DNA of 64,000 nucleotides from Leclercia sp. 29361 (GTDB lineage Bacteria > Pseudomonadota > Gammaproteobacteria > Enterobacterales > Enterobacteriaceae): the NCBI RefSeq assembly GCF_011290365.1, contig NZ_CP049786.1, positions 4,836,001-4,900,000 of the forward strand, in the 5' to 3' direction. This document shows positions 37,898-47,368 of this stretch, one piece after another (positions within the stretch are counted from its first letter, which is position 1; every line of letters starts with the position of its first letter). The notes beneath the pieces are model-generated. The model searched no databases and had not been told where the DNA came from. It was given only the letters and a program-made list of their open reading frames with translations. The position numbers and the translations under genes were made by a program.

Positions 37898-39271
37898 TTA
37901 AATCACGCGTGAGAACTGCTGTAAGCGCGCTTTCTGACGCAGGTAGGCGTCAAAGCACATGCAGATATTACGAATCAACAGGCGCCCTTTTGGCGTGACC
38001 TCAATCGCCCTCTCCGTAACATCCACCAGCCCATCCTTCGCCAGTGGCGCCAGCAGCTTCAGGTCTTCCACAAAGTAATCGCTAAACTGCAGATCCCACT
38101 GCGCTTCGATGTCGCTGAAATCGAGGCGGAAGTTACAGATTAGCGCTTTAATCACATCCCGGCGGATACAGTCGTCGCGGGTTAAGGCGATGCCGCGCCA
38201 CAGGGCGCTGCCGGTGTCATCCACCTGCTGATAATAGTGCTTCAGCTCTTTCTGGTTCTGCGCATAACAGTCGCCAATCATGCTGATGGCTGAAACGCCC
38301 ATCCCCAGCAGATCCGTATCGCCCTGGGTGGTGTAACCCTGGAAATTACGATGCAGAACCCCCTCACGCTGGGCAATGGCCAGCTCGTCATCCGGGCGGG
38401 CAAAGTGATCCATGCCGATAAACTGGTAGCCGGTCTCGGTCAGTGAGGTGATGGTTTCCTGCAGGATATCCAGCTTTTGCTGGGCGGAAGGCAGGTCGGC
38501 ATCCTTGATTTTACGTTGGGCCGCAAACAGCGTCGGCAGGTGGGCATAGTTGAAGACGCTCAGGCGATCCGGGTTAAGCTCCGCCACGCGCTTCAGCGTA
38601 AAGGCAAAGCTTTCTGGCGTCTGCTTCGGCAGGCCATAAATCAGGTCGATATTGGTGGAGGTAAAACCTATCTCCCGCGCGTGATTTAACAGGGCGAAGA
38701 TAAACTCTTCATCCTGCTCGCGGTTGACCAGACGCTGGACCTCTTTGTTGAAGTCCTGCACGCCCATACTCAGACGGTTAAAACCTTCACCACGCAGGTG
38801 ATCGAGCACATCCAGCTCGATTTCGCGCGGATCCACTTCGATGGAGATTTCCGCATCCGCATCGAAACGGAAGTTATCCCGCAGCAGGTTCATCAGGCGG
38901 CTAATTTGTGCTTTATTCAGGTAGGTCGGCGTACCACCGCCCCAGTGGAGCTGGCTGACGTGGCGACCGGCAAACTGCGGCGCGCGATGCAGGATCTCCT
39001 GCTCAAGCGCATCCAGATACTGATCCGCTTTGTGCTGCTGGCGGGTGACAATTTTATTGCAGCCGCAGAAGTAGCAGAGCTTGTGGCAGAACGGGATATG
39101 AACATACAGAGAGAGCGGGCGGTCAGGGTAACGCGCGACCGCCTGCTGAAATTGGCTATCACCGAAGGCGTCGGAAAACTCCAGCGCGGTTGGATAAGAG
39201 GTATAACGCGGCCCGGAATAGTTATATTTTTGGATCAGGGCCAGATCCCAGTCGATGGTTGGTACAGACAT
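37898..39271 (-). CDS. hemN: Oxygen-independent coproporphyrinogen III oxidase
   Basis: Radical-SAM enzyme that decarboxylates coproporphyrinogen III to protoporphyrinogen IX without oxygen, in haem synthesis. It is 457 residues as in E. coli. The 4Fe-4S cysteines are in HIPFCHKLCYFCGCNK near residue 60, preceded by RYTSYPTALEF. The SAM-binding GGGTPTYL follows near 112. The ATG at 39271 has GGAGTGA before it. An upstream in-frame extension of 28 residues covers the preceding small reading frame and lacks homology. Confidence 0.98.
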   Translation of the reverse strand: MSVPTIDWDLALIQKYNYSGPRYTSYPTALEFSDAFGDSQFQQAVARYPDRPLSLYVHIPFCHKLCYFCGCNKIVTRQQHKADQYLDALEQEILHRAPQFAGRHVSQLHWGGGTPTYLNKAQISRLMNLLRDNFRFDADAEISIEVDPREIELDVLDHLRGEGFNRLSMGVQDFNKEVQRLVNREQDEEFIFALLNHAREIGFTSTNIDLIYGLPKQTPESFAFTLKRVAELNPDRLSVFNYAHLPTLFAAQRKIKDADLPSAQQKLDILQETITSLTETGYQFIGMDHFARPDDELAIAQREGVLHRNFQGYTTQGDTDLLGMGVSAISMIGDCYAQNQKELKHYYQQVDDTGSALWRGIALTRDDCIRRDVIKALICNFRLDFSDIEAQWDLQFSDYFVEDLKLLAPLAKDGLVDVTERAIEVTPKGRLLIRNICMCFDAYLRQKARLQQFSRVI

Positions 39272-39273
39272 GT

Positions 39274-39456
39274 TCACTCCTTCCGTTGGTGTCGCGTTCG
39301 TATACGGCGGCCCGTTCTGGCCCCTGTGCGGGCCATGAATCGGGTGCGCAGCCACTTCTGTCGCCGCGACAACCGCCGTAGTTTAACGAATAACCACACC
39401 AGATAACATATAACCGGAAGGGTTATAAGCAGGACGATAAAGCCTGCCGGGTGCAA
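39274..39456 (-). CDS. Possible small membrane protein between yihI and hemN
   Basis: I do not recognise this one. A 60-codon frame starts with TTG 3 bases after the yihI stop and ends in the hemN ribosome site (its TGA lies in GGAGTGA, 2 bases before the hemN ATG). It encodes one strong transmembrane helix (FIVLLITLPVICYLVWLFV, residues 6-24) and then an extremely basic tail with about 17 Arg/Lys in 36 residues. AAAGGTGGA ends 9 bases before the TTG. The tight fit between two same-strand genes and the helix-plus-basic-tail pattern favour a real gene. The TTG start and lack of known family argue for caution. Confidence 0.4.
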   Translation of the reverse strand: MHPAGFIVLLITLPVICYLVWLFVKLRRLSRRQKWLRTRFMARTGARTGRRIRTRHQRKE

Positions 39457-39459
39457 ATG

Positions 39460-39978
39460 TTAGTTTCCACCTTTCAGCAGGCGCATCATGTCATCCTGCT
39501 TCTCTTCTTCTTCCTCTTCCTCTTCTTCGTCGTCGTAAGAGAGGCCGAGCTTCTGCATCAGTTCATCAATGCGATCCAGTTTGGCATCAACCCAGGACTG
39601 CTCTTCAGCATTCAGGGTTTCACCCTCTTCAAGACGTTCCAGCAGCGCGTCCAGGCGCTCATCATTTTCCAGCAAATCCAGCTCAGCCTGCGGTGAAAGC
39701 ATAGGTTTCTCGCTCTTGGGTTTGTGCTGCCTGGTGACCGGGGCATCGGTCACGCCTAATGGAACAGGTGTTTTACTGCCGATACGCGGGTCTTTCTGCT
39801 GCTTGTTTTTCGCAGACGCGCCCGATTCACCGCTGCCGCTCGCGCGACTGCCCGCGGCATGACCACGATGCTTTTTATCGCGTTTGCGATCGCGCGCTTC
39901 CTGATTCAGTTCTTCGCGCGTTTTGCGGCGTGCTTTTGCTGGACGTTTAGCGCCTGCAGCGGAGGTCGGTTTTTTCAT
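39460..39978 (-). CDS. yihI: Der GTPase-activating protein YihI
   Basis: Stimulates the GTPase of Der (EngA), a 50S ribosome assembly factor, and so tunes ribosome production. It is 172 residues. The N-terminal half is basic and disordered ([29 protein letters not shown]). The central helical part has [22 protein letters not shown] run of nine Glu (about 151-159) is longer than I recall from E. coli. It lies on the minus strand just below csrC, as in E. coli. Confidence 0.94.
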   Translation of the reverse strand: MKKPTSAAGAKRPAKARRKTREELNQEARDRKRDKKHRGHAAGSRASGSGESGASAKNKQQKDPRIGSKTPVPLGVTDAPVTRQHKPKSEKPMLSPQAELDLLENDERLDALLERLEEGETLNAEEQSWVDAKLDRIDELMQKLGLSYDDEEEEEEEEEKQDDMMRLLKGGN

Positions 39979-40047
39979 GTTGTTTTGTCTTTAACTCGTT
40001 TTCTTCAGTATAGAATTGCGGCGAAATCTAGCAGAAAGCAAGCAAAG

Positions 40048-40288
40048 AAAAAAGGCGACAGAGCAATCTGTCGCCTTTTTTCCTGACTCACAACCCGTTA
40101 AGGGTCTGACAATCCCTGTTTGCTGACAACTAACCCTGTTTTTCCGTTAGCAGGTACCGTCCGTGATATGTCCTTTTCCTTTTTCAACGCCTCCAGGCGT
40201 ACGTCTTCCTGACTGTCCTTTGTCTTCGCCTCCTGGCGCTCCTGACCCTTATCCTTAAGTCCGCTTCCTGTCGGCATCCTCGCCGTTG
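40048..40288 (-). ncRNA. csrC: CsrC small RNA
   Basis: RNA sponge that titrates the translational regulator CsrA. It lies between yihI and engB as in E. coli and reads toward yihI. On the minus strand there are about ten GGA words, several in hairpin loops (GGGTCAGGAGCGCCAGGAGG, GTCAGGAAGAC, CTGGAGGCG). These block well with E. coli CsrC. The 3' terminator GGCGACAGA-TTGC-TCTGTCGCC plus T6 is identical in design to E. coli. The 5' end near 40288 is placed by alignment and by a TAAAGT -10 at 40295-40300. Length is about 241. Confidence 0.9.
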
Positions 40289-40437
40289 AACGCTACTTTA
40301 CGCTGCCAGGCTAAACCTACAACCCATCCACACGGCTTATGCGGGACTTTCAGATTAAGACTAAGCGTTAATAGGCTGATTTTAATGGTTTTGATTTTTT
40401 AACACCCTACGACTTTTCTTAAATCTCCCATAGTACA

Positions 40438-40455
40438 AAGGGCAGATCTCTTACA
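40438..40455. promoter_or_regulatory. UvrY-type site upstream of csrC
   Basis: The half AGATCTCTTACA (40444-40455) is a perfect match to one arm of the 18-base UvrY palindrome. The other arm is degenerate. It lies about 160 bases upstream of the csrC start, the distance expected for BarA/UvrY activation. Confidence 0.65.
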
Positions 40456-40558
40456 AAGCACAGGGTTTTTACTTACAGCGAGGTTGCCGATGGGAAAAGC
40501 CTTTTCTCTCTGTTCAGGTATAATCCCCCCAACGTTACGAATTTCTGGAGACAACCAC

Positions 40559-41185
40559 GTGACCAACCTGAATTATCACCAGACGCATTTTGTACTTAGT
40601 GCGCCTGATATTCGCCATTTACCCGCTGATACGGGTCTTGAAGTGGCATTTGCTGGCCGGTCCAACGCGGGGAAATCCAGCGCTCTGAATACCCTGACCA
40701 ATCAGAAAAGCCTGGCCCGTATCTCTAAAACGCCTGGCCGTACTCAGCTGATTAACCTGTTTGAAGTTGCGCCGGGCAAGCGCCTGGTTGACCTGCCGGG
40801 CTATGGCTACGCCGAAGTGCCGGAAGAGATGAAAATCAAATGGCAGCGCGCGCTGGGTGAATACCTGGAAAAACGCCTGTGCCTGAAAGGTCTGGTGGTA
40901 CTGATGGATATTCGTCATCCGCTTAAAGATCTTGATCAGCAGATGATCCACTGGGCTGTTGAAAGCGGGATCCAGGTGCTGGTGCTACTGACCAAAGCCG
41001 ATAAGCTCGCCAGCGGTGCGCGTAAAGCGCAGGTAAATATGGTGCGTGAAGCGGTGCTGGCGTTCAACGGTGACATCCAGGTGGAACCCTTCTCTTCACT
41101 GAAGAAACTCGGCGTGGATAAACTGCGTGAGAAGCTGGATCGCTGGTACAGCGAGCTGGAACCCGCGACAGAAGCGGAAGAGTGA
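40559..41185 (+). CDS. engB: Ribosome biogenesis GTPase EngB (YsxC/YihA)
   Basis: Essential GTPase that binds the 50S subunit late in assembly. It is 208 residues. G1 is GRSNAGKSS (about residue 34), G2 includes the Thr of KTPGRTQ, G3 is DLPGYG and G4 is TKAD. The start is the GTG at 40559, matching the E. coli N-terminus TNLNY and having CTGGAG before it. An upstream TTG in frame is less likely because a TATAAT -10 box (40519-40524) lies between the two. Its 3' end faces Spot 42 RNA. Confidence 0.96.
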   Translation: MTNLNYHQTHFVLSAPDIRHLPADTGLEVAFAGRSNAGKSSALNTLTNQKSLARISKTPGRTQLINLFEVAPGKRLVDLPGYGYAEVPEEMKIKWQRALGEYLEKRLCLKGLVVLMDIRHPLKDLDQQMIHWAVESGIQVLVLLTKADKLASGARKAQVNMVREAVLAFNGDIQVEPFSSLKKLGVDKLREKLDRWYSELEPATEAEE

Positions 41186-41242
41186 TGATAAGCGCGGCGA
41201 TGTCCGCGCTTTTTTTTGCGCTGAATTTTTTCTTTGCCGCAA

Positions 41243-41351
41243 TAAAAAACGCCCCAGTCATTACTGACTGGGGCGGCTAAAATATTCAGCCAAATCCGAT
41301 TACGTGAAGTAAAAGGTCTGAAAGATAGAACATCTTACCTCTGTACCCTAC
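41243..41351 (-). ncRNA. spf: Spot 42 RNA
   Basis: An Hfq-binding catabolite RNA of 109 nt that represses many secondary-carbon and transport genes and is itself repressed by cAMP-CRP in E. coli. The minus strand from 41351 reads GTAGGGTACAGAGGTAAG and continues as an essentially exact match to E. coli through the terminator GCCCCAGTCA/TGACTGGGGC with its T-run. A -10 TAGAGT and -35 TTGTCT, 16 bases apart, lie just upstream. The place between polA and engB is conserved. Confidence 0.97.
41286..41333 (-). CDS. spfP: SpfP, 15-residue peptide inside Spot 42
   Basis: A frame inside the RNA from ATG (41333) to TGA: MFYLSDLLLHVIGFG, identical to the peptide described from E. coli Spot 42, which blocks CRP activation at some promoters. 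AGAGGTAAG precedes it. Intact conservation of the frame supports it, although the RNA itself is highly conserved. Confidence 0.7.
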   Translation of the reverse strand: MFYLSDLLLHVIGFG

Positions 41352-41498
41352 GCGAATAACTCTACCCTTTTTTAGACTATAGACAAAGCACTTTTTGTAG
41401 TTTTTTTTCATTCTTTACATAGGGAATTCTAATGATCATCACAAAACGTTCATGGATATGTTGCTTACTTACAGAAACTGTTCATATCCCATAAAGAG

Positions 41499-44291
41499 TT
41501 AGTGAGCCTGATCCCAGTTTTCTCCGCTACCCACTTCCACCAGCAACGGCACATCCAGTTTCACGCTGTTTTCCATCAGTTCATGGATCTTTTTCGAGAC
41601 CGCTTCCAGATCGTCTTTGTGCACTTCAAACACCAGTTCATCGTGTACCTGCATGATCATGCGAACCCGTGGCTGCTCTTTCTCCAGCCAGGCATCGACG
41701 GCGATCATTGCACGTTTAATGATATCCGCCGCTGTTCCCTGCATCGGGGCGTTGATTGCGGCACGCTCAGCGCCGGCACGGCGGGCTGCATTGCTGGATT
41801 TGATGTCCGGCAGATAGAGGCGACGTCCATCCAGCGTTTCGACATAGCCTTTTTCTTTCGCCTGCGCGCGAGTGCTCTCCATATACTGCAGCACGCCCGG
41901 ATAGCGTTCGAAATAGAGATCCATGTACTTCTGCGACTCTTTACGCGGGATATTGAGCTGACGGGAGAGACCGAAGGCGCTCATGCCGTAGATCAGACCA
42001 AAGTTGATCGCTTTTGCACTACGACGTTGTTCCCCGGTCACGCTCTCCAGGGACATACCAAACACTTCGGCCGCCGTCGCCCGGTGGATATCCTGCCCTT
42101 CCGCAAAGGCGGTTAACAGGCCTTTATCCCGGGACAGGTGCGCCATAATTCGCAGCTCAATCTGGGAATAGTCAGCAGAGACAATAACGTAGTCCTGCGG
42201 CGCAATAAACGCCTGACGAATACGACGCCCCTCTTCATTACGTACCGGAATATTTTGCAGGTTAGGATCGGTTGAGGACAGTCGTCCGGTAGCCGCTACC
42301 GCCTGATGATAGGAAGTATGCACGCGACCTGTTTTCGGGTTGATCATCAGCGGCAGCTTATCGGTGTAGGTCGATTTCAGCTTGGCCAGCCCACGGTATT
42401 GCAGGATCACTTTTGGCAGCGGATAGTCCAGCGCCAGCTCCTCCAGCACCTCTTCAGAGGTGGAAGGCGCACCGCCCGGGGTTTTCTTCAGCGGCTTAAT
42501 GCCCTGCTTTTCGAACAGGATCGTCTGCAACTGTTTGGTGGACGAGAGATTAAACGGCTCGCCGGCAATCTCATGCGCTTTTTGCTCGAGTTCGTTCAGG
42601 CGCAACGCAATCTCTTCCGAGTGCTTATGCAGCACTGCCGGATCGATCTTCACGCCGTTGCGTTCAATCCGGGACAGGACCGGTACCAGCGGCATCTCGA
42701 TATTCTGGAACACATTCAGCGGCCCGGCGTCTTTTTGCAGCTTTGGCCACATCTTTAAATGCAGTTGCAGCGTGACGTCAGCATCTTCTGCCGCATAGTG
42801 TCCCGCCTCTTCCAGAGCGATCTGGTTAAACGTCAGCTGATTCTTACCCTTACCCGCAATCTGTTCAAAGGTGACGGTTTTATGCTTCAGCCAGCGATCG
42901 GAGAGTGAATCCATATCGTGACGACCGGCAACGCTATCGAGGATATAGGACTCCAGCATGGTATCGAACGCGATGCCCCGCAGTTCAATGCCGTAGTTCT
43001 GCAGGATGCCACGGTCGAACTTCAGGTTTTGCCCCACCTTGAGGGCTTTATCGTCTTCCAGGATCGGCTTGAGGAGCTCAAGCACGCGCTCGCGGGAAAT
43101 CTGCTCAGGGGCGTCCAGATAGTCGTGAGCGACCGGCACATAGGCGGCAACGCCAGGTTCCGTAGCAAAGGAGAGGCCGACCATATTGGCGGAGACATTA
43201 TCGAGACTGTCGGTTTCGGTATCAAAAGCGAATACCGGGGCCTGCTTTAATTTTTCAATCCAGACCTGCAGCTGCGCTTCGTCGAGGATGGTTTCGTAGT
43301 GTTCAGAAGAGAGGATGCTGGCTTCTTCTTCCGGCTCTTCTTCTGCATCAACTACCAGCGTCTCTTTTGGCTTGGTCGCCGATCTTGCCCCTTTCGCCTG
43401 CAGCCATTTCCCCGCTTCAAGATCGGTTATCCAGCGTTTGAATTCATACTGTTTAAACAGGCTCAACAGCTCTTCGGCAGCAGGTTGTTGCACTTCAAGC
43501 TGTTCGCAGGTCAGCTCCAGCTCCACGTCGGTTTTGATGGTCGCCAGCTGATAGGAGAGGTAGGCCACCTCTTTGTTTTGCTCAAGCTTGGCGGCCATAG
43601 TTTTGGCACCGCGGAAGGTTAACCCGGCAATTTTATCCTGCTCGCTATAGAGCGTATCCAGCCCACCCAGACCCTGCAGCAGCGCCTGGGCCGTCTTTTC
43701 GCCCACGCCGGGCACGCCCGGGATGTTATCGGAGGAATCACCCATCAGGGCAAGGAAGTCGATGATCAGTTCCGGCGGCACGCCATACTTGGTCACCACC
43801 TCTTCCGGGCCGAGGATGGTATTGGTCATGGTGTTAATCAGGGTGATACCCGGCGTAACCAGCTGCGCCATGTCTTTATCACCGGTACTGATCAATACCG
43901 GGCGGCCCAGTTTCTCCGCTTCCCGCGCCAGGGTACCGATCACATCGTCCGCTTCCACGCCAGAGACGGCCATTAAGGGCAGCCCCATCGCTTTTACCAT
44001 TTTATGCAAAGGCTCAATCTGCGCACGCAGATCGTCCGGCATCGGCGGGCGATGGGATTTGTAGTGTTCAAACAGCTCATCCCGGAAAGTTTTGCCTTTC
44101 GCATCGAAGACTACAGCGGCATGGCTCGGCTGATACTGCAGGATCAAGCTACGCAGCATGTTCAGCACGCCGTACATGGCGCCAGTAGGCTCCCCCGCGC
44201 TGTTAGTCAGCGGAGGAAACGCATGATACGCCCGATAGAGGTAAGACGAACCGTCGACGAGAATAAGCGGATTTTCGGGGATTTGAACCAT
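41499..44291 (-). CDS. polA: DNA polymerase I
   Basis: Repair and Okazaki-fragment polymerase, 930 residues (E. coli 928). The N-terminal 5'-nuclease has [16 protein letters not shown] and [18 protein letters not shown]. The 3'-5' exonuclease has [12 protein letters not shown] with its metal-binding Asp and Glu. The polymerase has motif A DYSQIELR, the O-helix [16 protein letters not shown] and motif C VHDELVFE. All active residues are present. The ATG at 44291 matches E. coli; the longer frame upstream adds 14 residues without support. Confidence 0.99.
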   Translation of the reverse strand: MVQIPENPLILVDGSSYLYRAYHAFPPLTNSAGEPTGAMYGVLNMLRSLILQYQPSHAAVVFDAKGKTFRDELFEHYKSHRPPMPDDLRAQIEPLHKMVKAMGLPLMAVSGVEADDVIGTLAREAEKLGRPVLISTGDKDMAQLVTPGITLINTMTNTILGPEEVVTKYGVPPELIIDFLALMGDSSDNIPGVPGVGEKTAQALLQGLGGLDTLYSEQDKIAGLTFRGAKTMAAKLEQNKEVAYLSYQLATIKTDVELELTCEQLEVQQPAAEELLSLFKQYEFKRWITDLEAGKWLQAKGARSATKPKETLVVDAEEEPEEEASILSSEHYETILDEAQLQVWIEKLKQAPVFAFDTETDSLDNVSANMVGLSFATEPGVAAYVPVAHDYLDAPEQISRERVLELLKPILEDDKALKVGQNLKFDRGILQNYGIELRGIAFDTMLESYILDSVAGRHDMDSLSDRWLKHKTVTFEQIAGKGKNQLTFNQIALEEAGHYAAEDADVTLQLHLKMWPKLQKDAGPLNVFQNIEMPLVPVLSRIERNGVKIDPAVLHKHSEEIALRLNELEQKAHEIAGEPFNLSSTKQLQTILFEKQGIKPLKKTPGGAPSTSEEVLEELALDYPLPKVILQYRGLAKLKSTYTDKLPLMINPKTGRVHTSYHQAVAATGRLSSTDPNLQNIPVRNEEGRRIRQAFIAPQDYVIVSADYSQIELRIMAHLSRDKGLLTAFAEGQDIHRATAAEVFGMSLESVTGEQRRSAKAINFGLIYGMSAFGLSRQLNIPRKESQKYMDLYFERYPGVLQYMESTRAQAKEKGYVETLDGRRLYLPDIKSSNAARRAGAERAAINAPMQGTAADIIKRAMIAVDAWLEKEQPRVRMIMQVHDELVFEVHKDDLEAVSKKIHELMENSVKLDVPLLVEVGSGENWDQAH

Positions 44292-44727
44292 AATGTCCGT
44301 GCCTTTAAGTAATTTATGGATAAAGGATGCCACAGAAGGATGAAAACATCAGTTTTTCGCGGCCATTACAGCCAAAGATTTTGCGATCCTGAGGATCGCT
44401 CGCAAATTAAATCTGTGGATAAGTTTGTGAGTAGTTTCTGCGGCCTGGACTAAATGTGCTATCTGACGATCTTAACAATAATAATTATCTTTAATTATCA
44501 ATATATTATTATTTGATCGCGATCTCATATTTCTGATTGATGACAATTTACTCCATGTGGATATAAGCCACGCCGGATCCACGCCACAGAATTTTTCGCC
44601 ATCAGACAGGCAAATCAGAATTCCTGCCGGGTTAAAGCGTCTTCCTTCGGATGTTTTCTGGTAAAATCAGCGCCCGGTGTCTGTTTATCAGGCGCTAACT
44701 ATAGCTAACCACCTGAAAACATTCATC
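44292..44727. other. polA/yihG divergent intergenic region
   Basis: 436 bases without a gene. It holds a perfect DnaA box on the minus strand (TGTGGATAA on plus, 44414-44422), a near match TGTGGATAT (44556-44564), a very A/T-rich block (about 44472-44515) and a TAAAAT -10 element for yihG (44662-44667). I see no RNA gene in it. Confidence 0.6.
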
Positions 44728-45636
44728 ATGTCTAAACTGCTGGCTGCGATAATACTCCTGTTAAGTATCGCATTAACGATTCTGGTCACCATCGCCTGTT
44801 CTGTGCCGATCATTATCGCAGGAATAATTAAACTGCTCTTACCGATCCCGGCCGTCTGGCGTGCAGTCTCTGCATTTTGTAACTTCATGATGTACTGCTG
44901 GTGTGAAGGCCTGGCGGTGCTCCTGCATCTCAATCCGCATCTGAAGTGGGATGTACAGGGTCTGGAAGGGCTGAACAAGAAAAGCTGGTATTTGCTTATC
45001 TGCAACCACCATAGCTGGGCCGATATTGTGGTGTTATGCGTGCTGTTCCGCAAACATATCCCTATGAACAAATACTTTCTTAAGCAGCAGCTCGCCTGGG
45101 TGCCTTTTATTGGTCTGGCCTGCTGGGCGCTGGATATGCCCTTCATGAAACGCTATTCACGTAGCTATCTGATTCGCCATCCTGAGCGCCGCGGCAAGGA
45201 TGTCGAAACGACCCGCCGCTCGTGTGAAAAGTTTCGCGCGCACCCCACCACCATCGTTAATTTCGTCGAAGGTTCTCGTTTTACCGAAGAGAAGCAGCAG
45301 CAAACCCGCTCACCGTATGCCAACCTGCTGCCGCCAAAAGCAGCCGGCATCGCCATGGCGCTTAGCGTACTGGGACAACAGTTCGACAAATTACTGGACG
45401 TCACGCTCTGCTATCCCGAAAACGATAAGAGACCGTTTTACGATATGCTCAGCGGCAAGTTAACCCGGATCGTAGTACGTATTAATCTGGTGCCTGTGGC
45501 AGAGGAATTACACGGGGACTATGTCAGCGATAAGAACTTCAAGCGACGTTTCCAGCTCTGGCTGAATACGCTGTGGAGTGATAAAGACGCGCAGATAAGC
45601 GATATTAAAGCGGAATACAAAAACGCCGGTCATTGA
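44728..45636 (+). CDS. yihG: Probable acyltransferase YihG
   Basis: Inner-membrane PlsC-type acyltransferase; in E. coli it contributes to lysophosphatidic acid acylation and membrane lipid make-up. It is 302 residues from the ATG at 44728; a GTG 17 codons upstream is open but sits right at the promoter. One or two N-terminal helices are followed by the HX4D motif NHHSWAD (about residue 95) and the later FVEGSRF motif. It matches E. coli YihG closely until the last 20 residues. The stop codon lies inside the terminator hairpin shared with dsbA. Confidence 0.93.
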   Translation: MSKLLAAIILLLSIALTILVTIACSVPIIIAGIIKLLLPIPAVWRAVSAFCNFMMYCWCEGLAVLLHLNPHLKWDVQGLEGLNKKSWYLLICNHHSWADIVVLCVLFRKHIPMNKYFLKQQLAWVPFIGLACWALDMPFMKRYSRSYLIRHPERRGKDVETTRRSCEKFRAHPTTIVNFVEGSRFTEEKQQQTRSPYANLLPPKAAGIAMALSVLGQQFDKLLDVTLCYPENDKRPFYDMLSGKLTRIVVRINLVPVAEELHGDYVSDKNFKRRFQLWLNTLWSDKDAQISDIKAEYKNAGH

Positions 45637-45646
45637 CCGGCGTTTT
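45620..45646. terminator. Terminator between yihG and dsbA
   Basis: Stem ACGCCGGTCA/TGACCGGCGT (45623-45643), flanked by A4 and T4. It serves both convergent genes. It includes the last yihG codons and its TGA. Confidence 0.85.
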
Positions 45647-45651
45647 CTTTA

Positions 45652-46275
45652 TTACTTCTTCTCAACCAGATATTTCACGGTATCAGCATATTGCTGGACG
45701 AAGATGTCCATGCTGCTGGTATCCATACCCTGCATATTCAGCTGATATTTGCCGTTAACAAACATCGCAGGCACGCCGCGCAGCTGCAGATCGGCAGCGG
45801 CTTTTTCCTGCTGGGCCACCAGGGATTTCACGACGAAGCTATTCCAGGCTGCGTCGTATTCTTCACCTTTAATACCGGCATCAACAAAGACCTTACGGAT
45901 ATCAGCCGTGGTTTGTACAGCCTGTGTTTTCTGAACCGCTTCAAACATCGGTGCAGTAATCTTATCTTCCACACCAAGCGCCATCGCAACAGCCCATGCC
46001 TGAGTCAGATCTTTGCCCAATGGGCCAAGAAACTCAACGTGATACTTGGTCATTTTGGTGCCTTCTGGCAGTTTCTTCTTCACGCTATCGGCAACATGCA
46101 GAACCTGCTCGAACTCATAGCAGTGCGGGCAATAGAATGAGAAGAACTCAAGAACCTGAGGTTCTCCGGCAACCGGTTTGTCGAGGGTAATATACTGCTT
46201 GCCATCGGTGAACTGTGCAGCCGATGCGCTAAAAGCCAGAATCATACCTGCCAGCGCCAGCCATATTTTTTTCAT
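45652..46275 (-). CDS. dsbA: Thiol:disulfide interchange protein DsbA
   Basis: Periplasmic oxidase that introduces disulfides into exported proteins and is re-oxidised by DsbB. It is a 207-residue precursor. The signal peptide [19 protein letters not shown] is followed by AQFTDGKQY. The active site is CPHC in [14 protein letters not shown] and the cis-proline is in GVPAMFV. It is one residue shorter than E. coli in the FLGPLGKD region. The ATG at 46275 is used; a codon pair upstream is also possible. It lies 27 bases after srkA in the same unit and is read in part from its CpxR-controlled promoter. Confidence 0.98.
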   Translation of the reverse strand: MKKIWLALAGMILAFSASAAQFTDGKQYITLDKPVAGEPQVLEFFSFYCPHCYEFEQVLHVADSVKKKLPEGTKMTKYHVEFLGPLGKDLTQAWAVAMALGVEDKITAPMFEAVQKTQAVQTTADIRKVFVDAGIKGEEYDAAWNSFVVKSLVAQQEKAAADLQLRGVPAMFVNGKYQLNMQGMDTSSMDIFVQQYADTVKYLVEKK

Positions 46276-46302
46276 GATCAACTCTCTCCTGGGTGTGTTC
46301 GA

Positions 46303-47289
46303 TTAATACATTGGCGTTAATTGCAAAGGGGGTTCCTGCAGAACCTTTACCTGTTCAATAAATGTGGATATCTGGTTACGCCAGTAATCTTCCCCGGTAA
46401 GCCACGGGAAGTTTCTGGGGAAAGCGGGGTCGTCCCAACGCCTGATTAACCATGCAAGATAATAAACAAAACGCATGGCACGTAAAGGTTCGATTAATGC
46501 AATTTCGTCTGAATCAAAGGAACTGAACTCTTCATAGGCTTCGATAATGGTCTCCAGCTGCATCCGCTGCTCGGCTTTATCGCCATTCAGCAGCATCCAG
46601 AGATCCTGAATGGCAGGTCCCATTCGTGCATCATCGAGATCGACAAATAACGGCCCATCACGCCAGAGAATATTTCCGGCATGGCAATCACCATGCAGGC
46701 GCAGCGTGGTTACGTTGTTATCCCAGCGCGGTATGATGGCATTAATTAAGCCATCTGTTGCCGCCAGGAATTGCGCCTTCAGCCCGGAAGGAATGAGCGT
46801 GGATGTTTCAAATACCTGACGCGGTTCAAGCAAGTATTCCTGAATACCGATCGCAGGGCGCGCGGTAAAGGCACTTTTCTGACCCGTCTGATGAATACGC
46901 CCTAAATAACGGGCAACCCACTCCATCTGATCGATATTATCAGCTTCAAATTGCCGGCCACCGAGACTGGGAAAGACAGCAAAATAGAACCCCTGATGCG
47001 ACAGCAGCGTCCGATCGTTAAATTTAAGGGGAGCGGCGACGGGAACATCATCGGCCACCAGGTCGAGCGCGAACTGATGCTCTTCCTGAATTTGTTCAGC
47101 TGACCAGCGCTGCGGGCGATAAAATTTCACCACAAAGCGCCGGCGATCCTCGTCCTGAAACTGGTAGACGCGGTTCTCATAGCTGTTTAATGGAGTCAGG
47201 CCTGAGTCCACCCGGATGCCCTGTTCAAACAGCGCATCCATAATGGTATCCGGGTGTAAGGTCTGGAAAGTAAAAGCCTGGTCGGTCAT
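46303..47289 (-). CDS. srkA: Stress response kinase SrkA (YihE/RdoA)
   Basis: Ser/Thr protein kinase that counters MazF-linked programmed death and supports survival in stress. It is 328 residues of the choline-kinase-like fold. Catalytic elements are LRLHGDCHAGNILW (the Asp acts as base) and the metal-binding FVDLDDARMGP. The N-lobe lysine is in RRFVVKFYRP. Length and sequence are those of E. coli. It is cotranscribed with dsbA; a CpxR box lies upstream. Confidence 0.96.
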   Translation of the reverse strand: MTDQAFTFQTLHPDTIMDALFEQGIRVDSGLTPLNSYENRVYQFQDEDRRRFVVKFYRPQRWSAEQIQEEHQFALDLVADDVPVAAPLKFNDRTLLSHQGFYFAVFPSLGGRQFEADNIDQMEWVARYLGRIHQTGQKSAFTARPAIGIQEYLLEPRQVFETSTLIPSGLKAQFLAATDGLINAIIPRWDNNVTTLRLHGDCHAGNILWRDGPLFVDLDDARMGPAIQDLWMLLNGDKAEQRMQLETIIEAYEEFSSFDSDEIALIEPLRAMRFVYYLAWLIRRWDDPAFPRNFPWLTGEDYWRNQISTFIEQVKVLQEPPLQLTPMY

Positions 47290-47353
47290 CCGATCATCCG
47301 GAAATTATACGAATGATTGAGGATATCATTTAACGGCGTTTACGGTGGCGCCT

Positions 47354-47368
47354 CTTACAAGCTTTTAC
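47354..47368 (-). promoter_or_regulatory. CpxR box of srkA-dsbA
   Basis: On the minus strand: GTAAA-AGCTT-GTAAG, one base off the GTAAA-N5-GTAAA consensus, about 65 bases before the srkA ATG. It overlaps the yihD stop codon. E. coli yihE-dsbA is a known Cpx target. Confidence 0.7.

Noticed and set aside
44677..44727. GTG start for yihG 17 codons upstream of the ATG
   Set aside because: It lies about 10 bases after the likely -10 element and has no ribosome site, so it would be at or before the transcript start.
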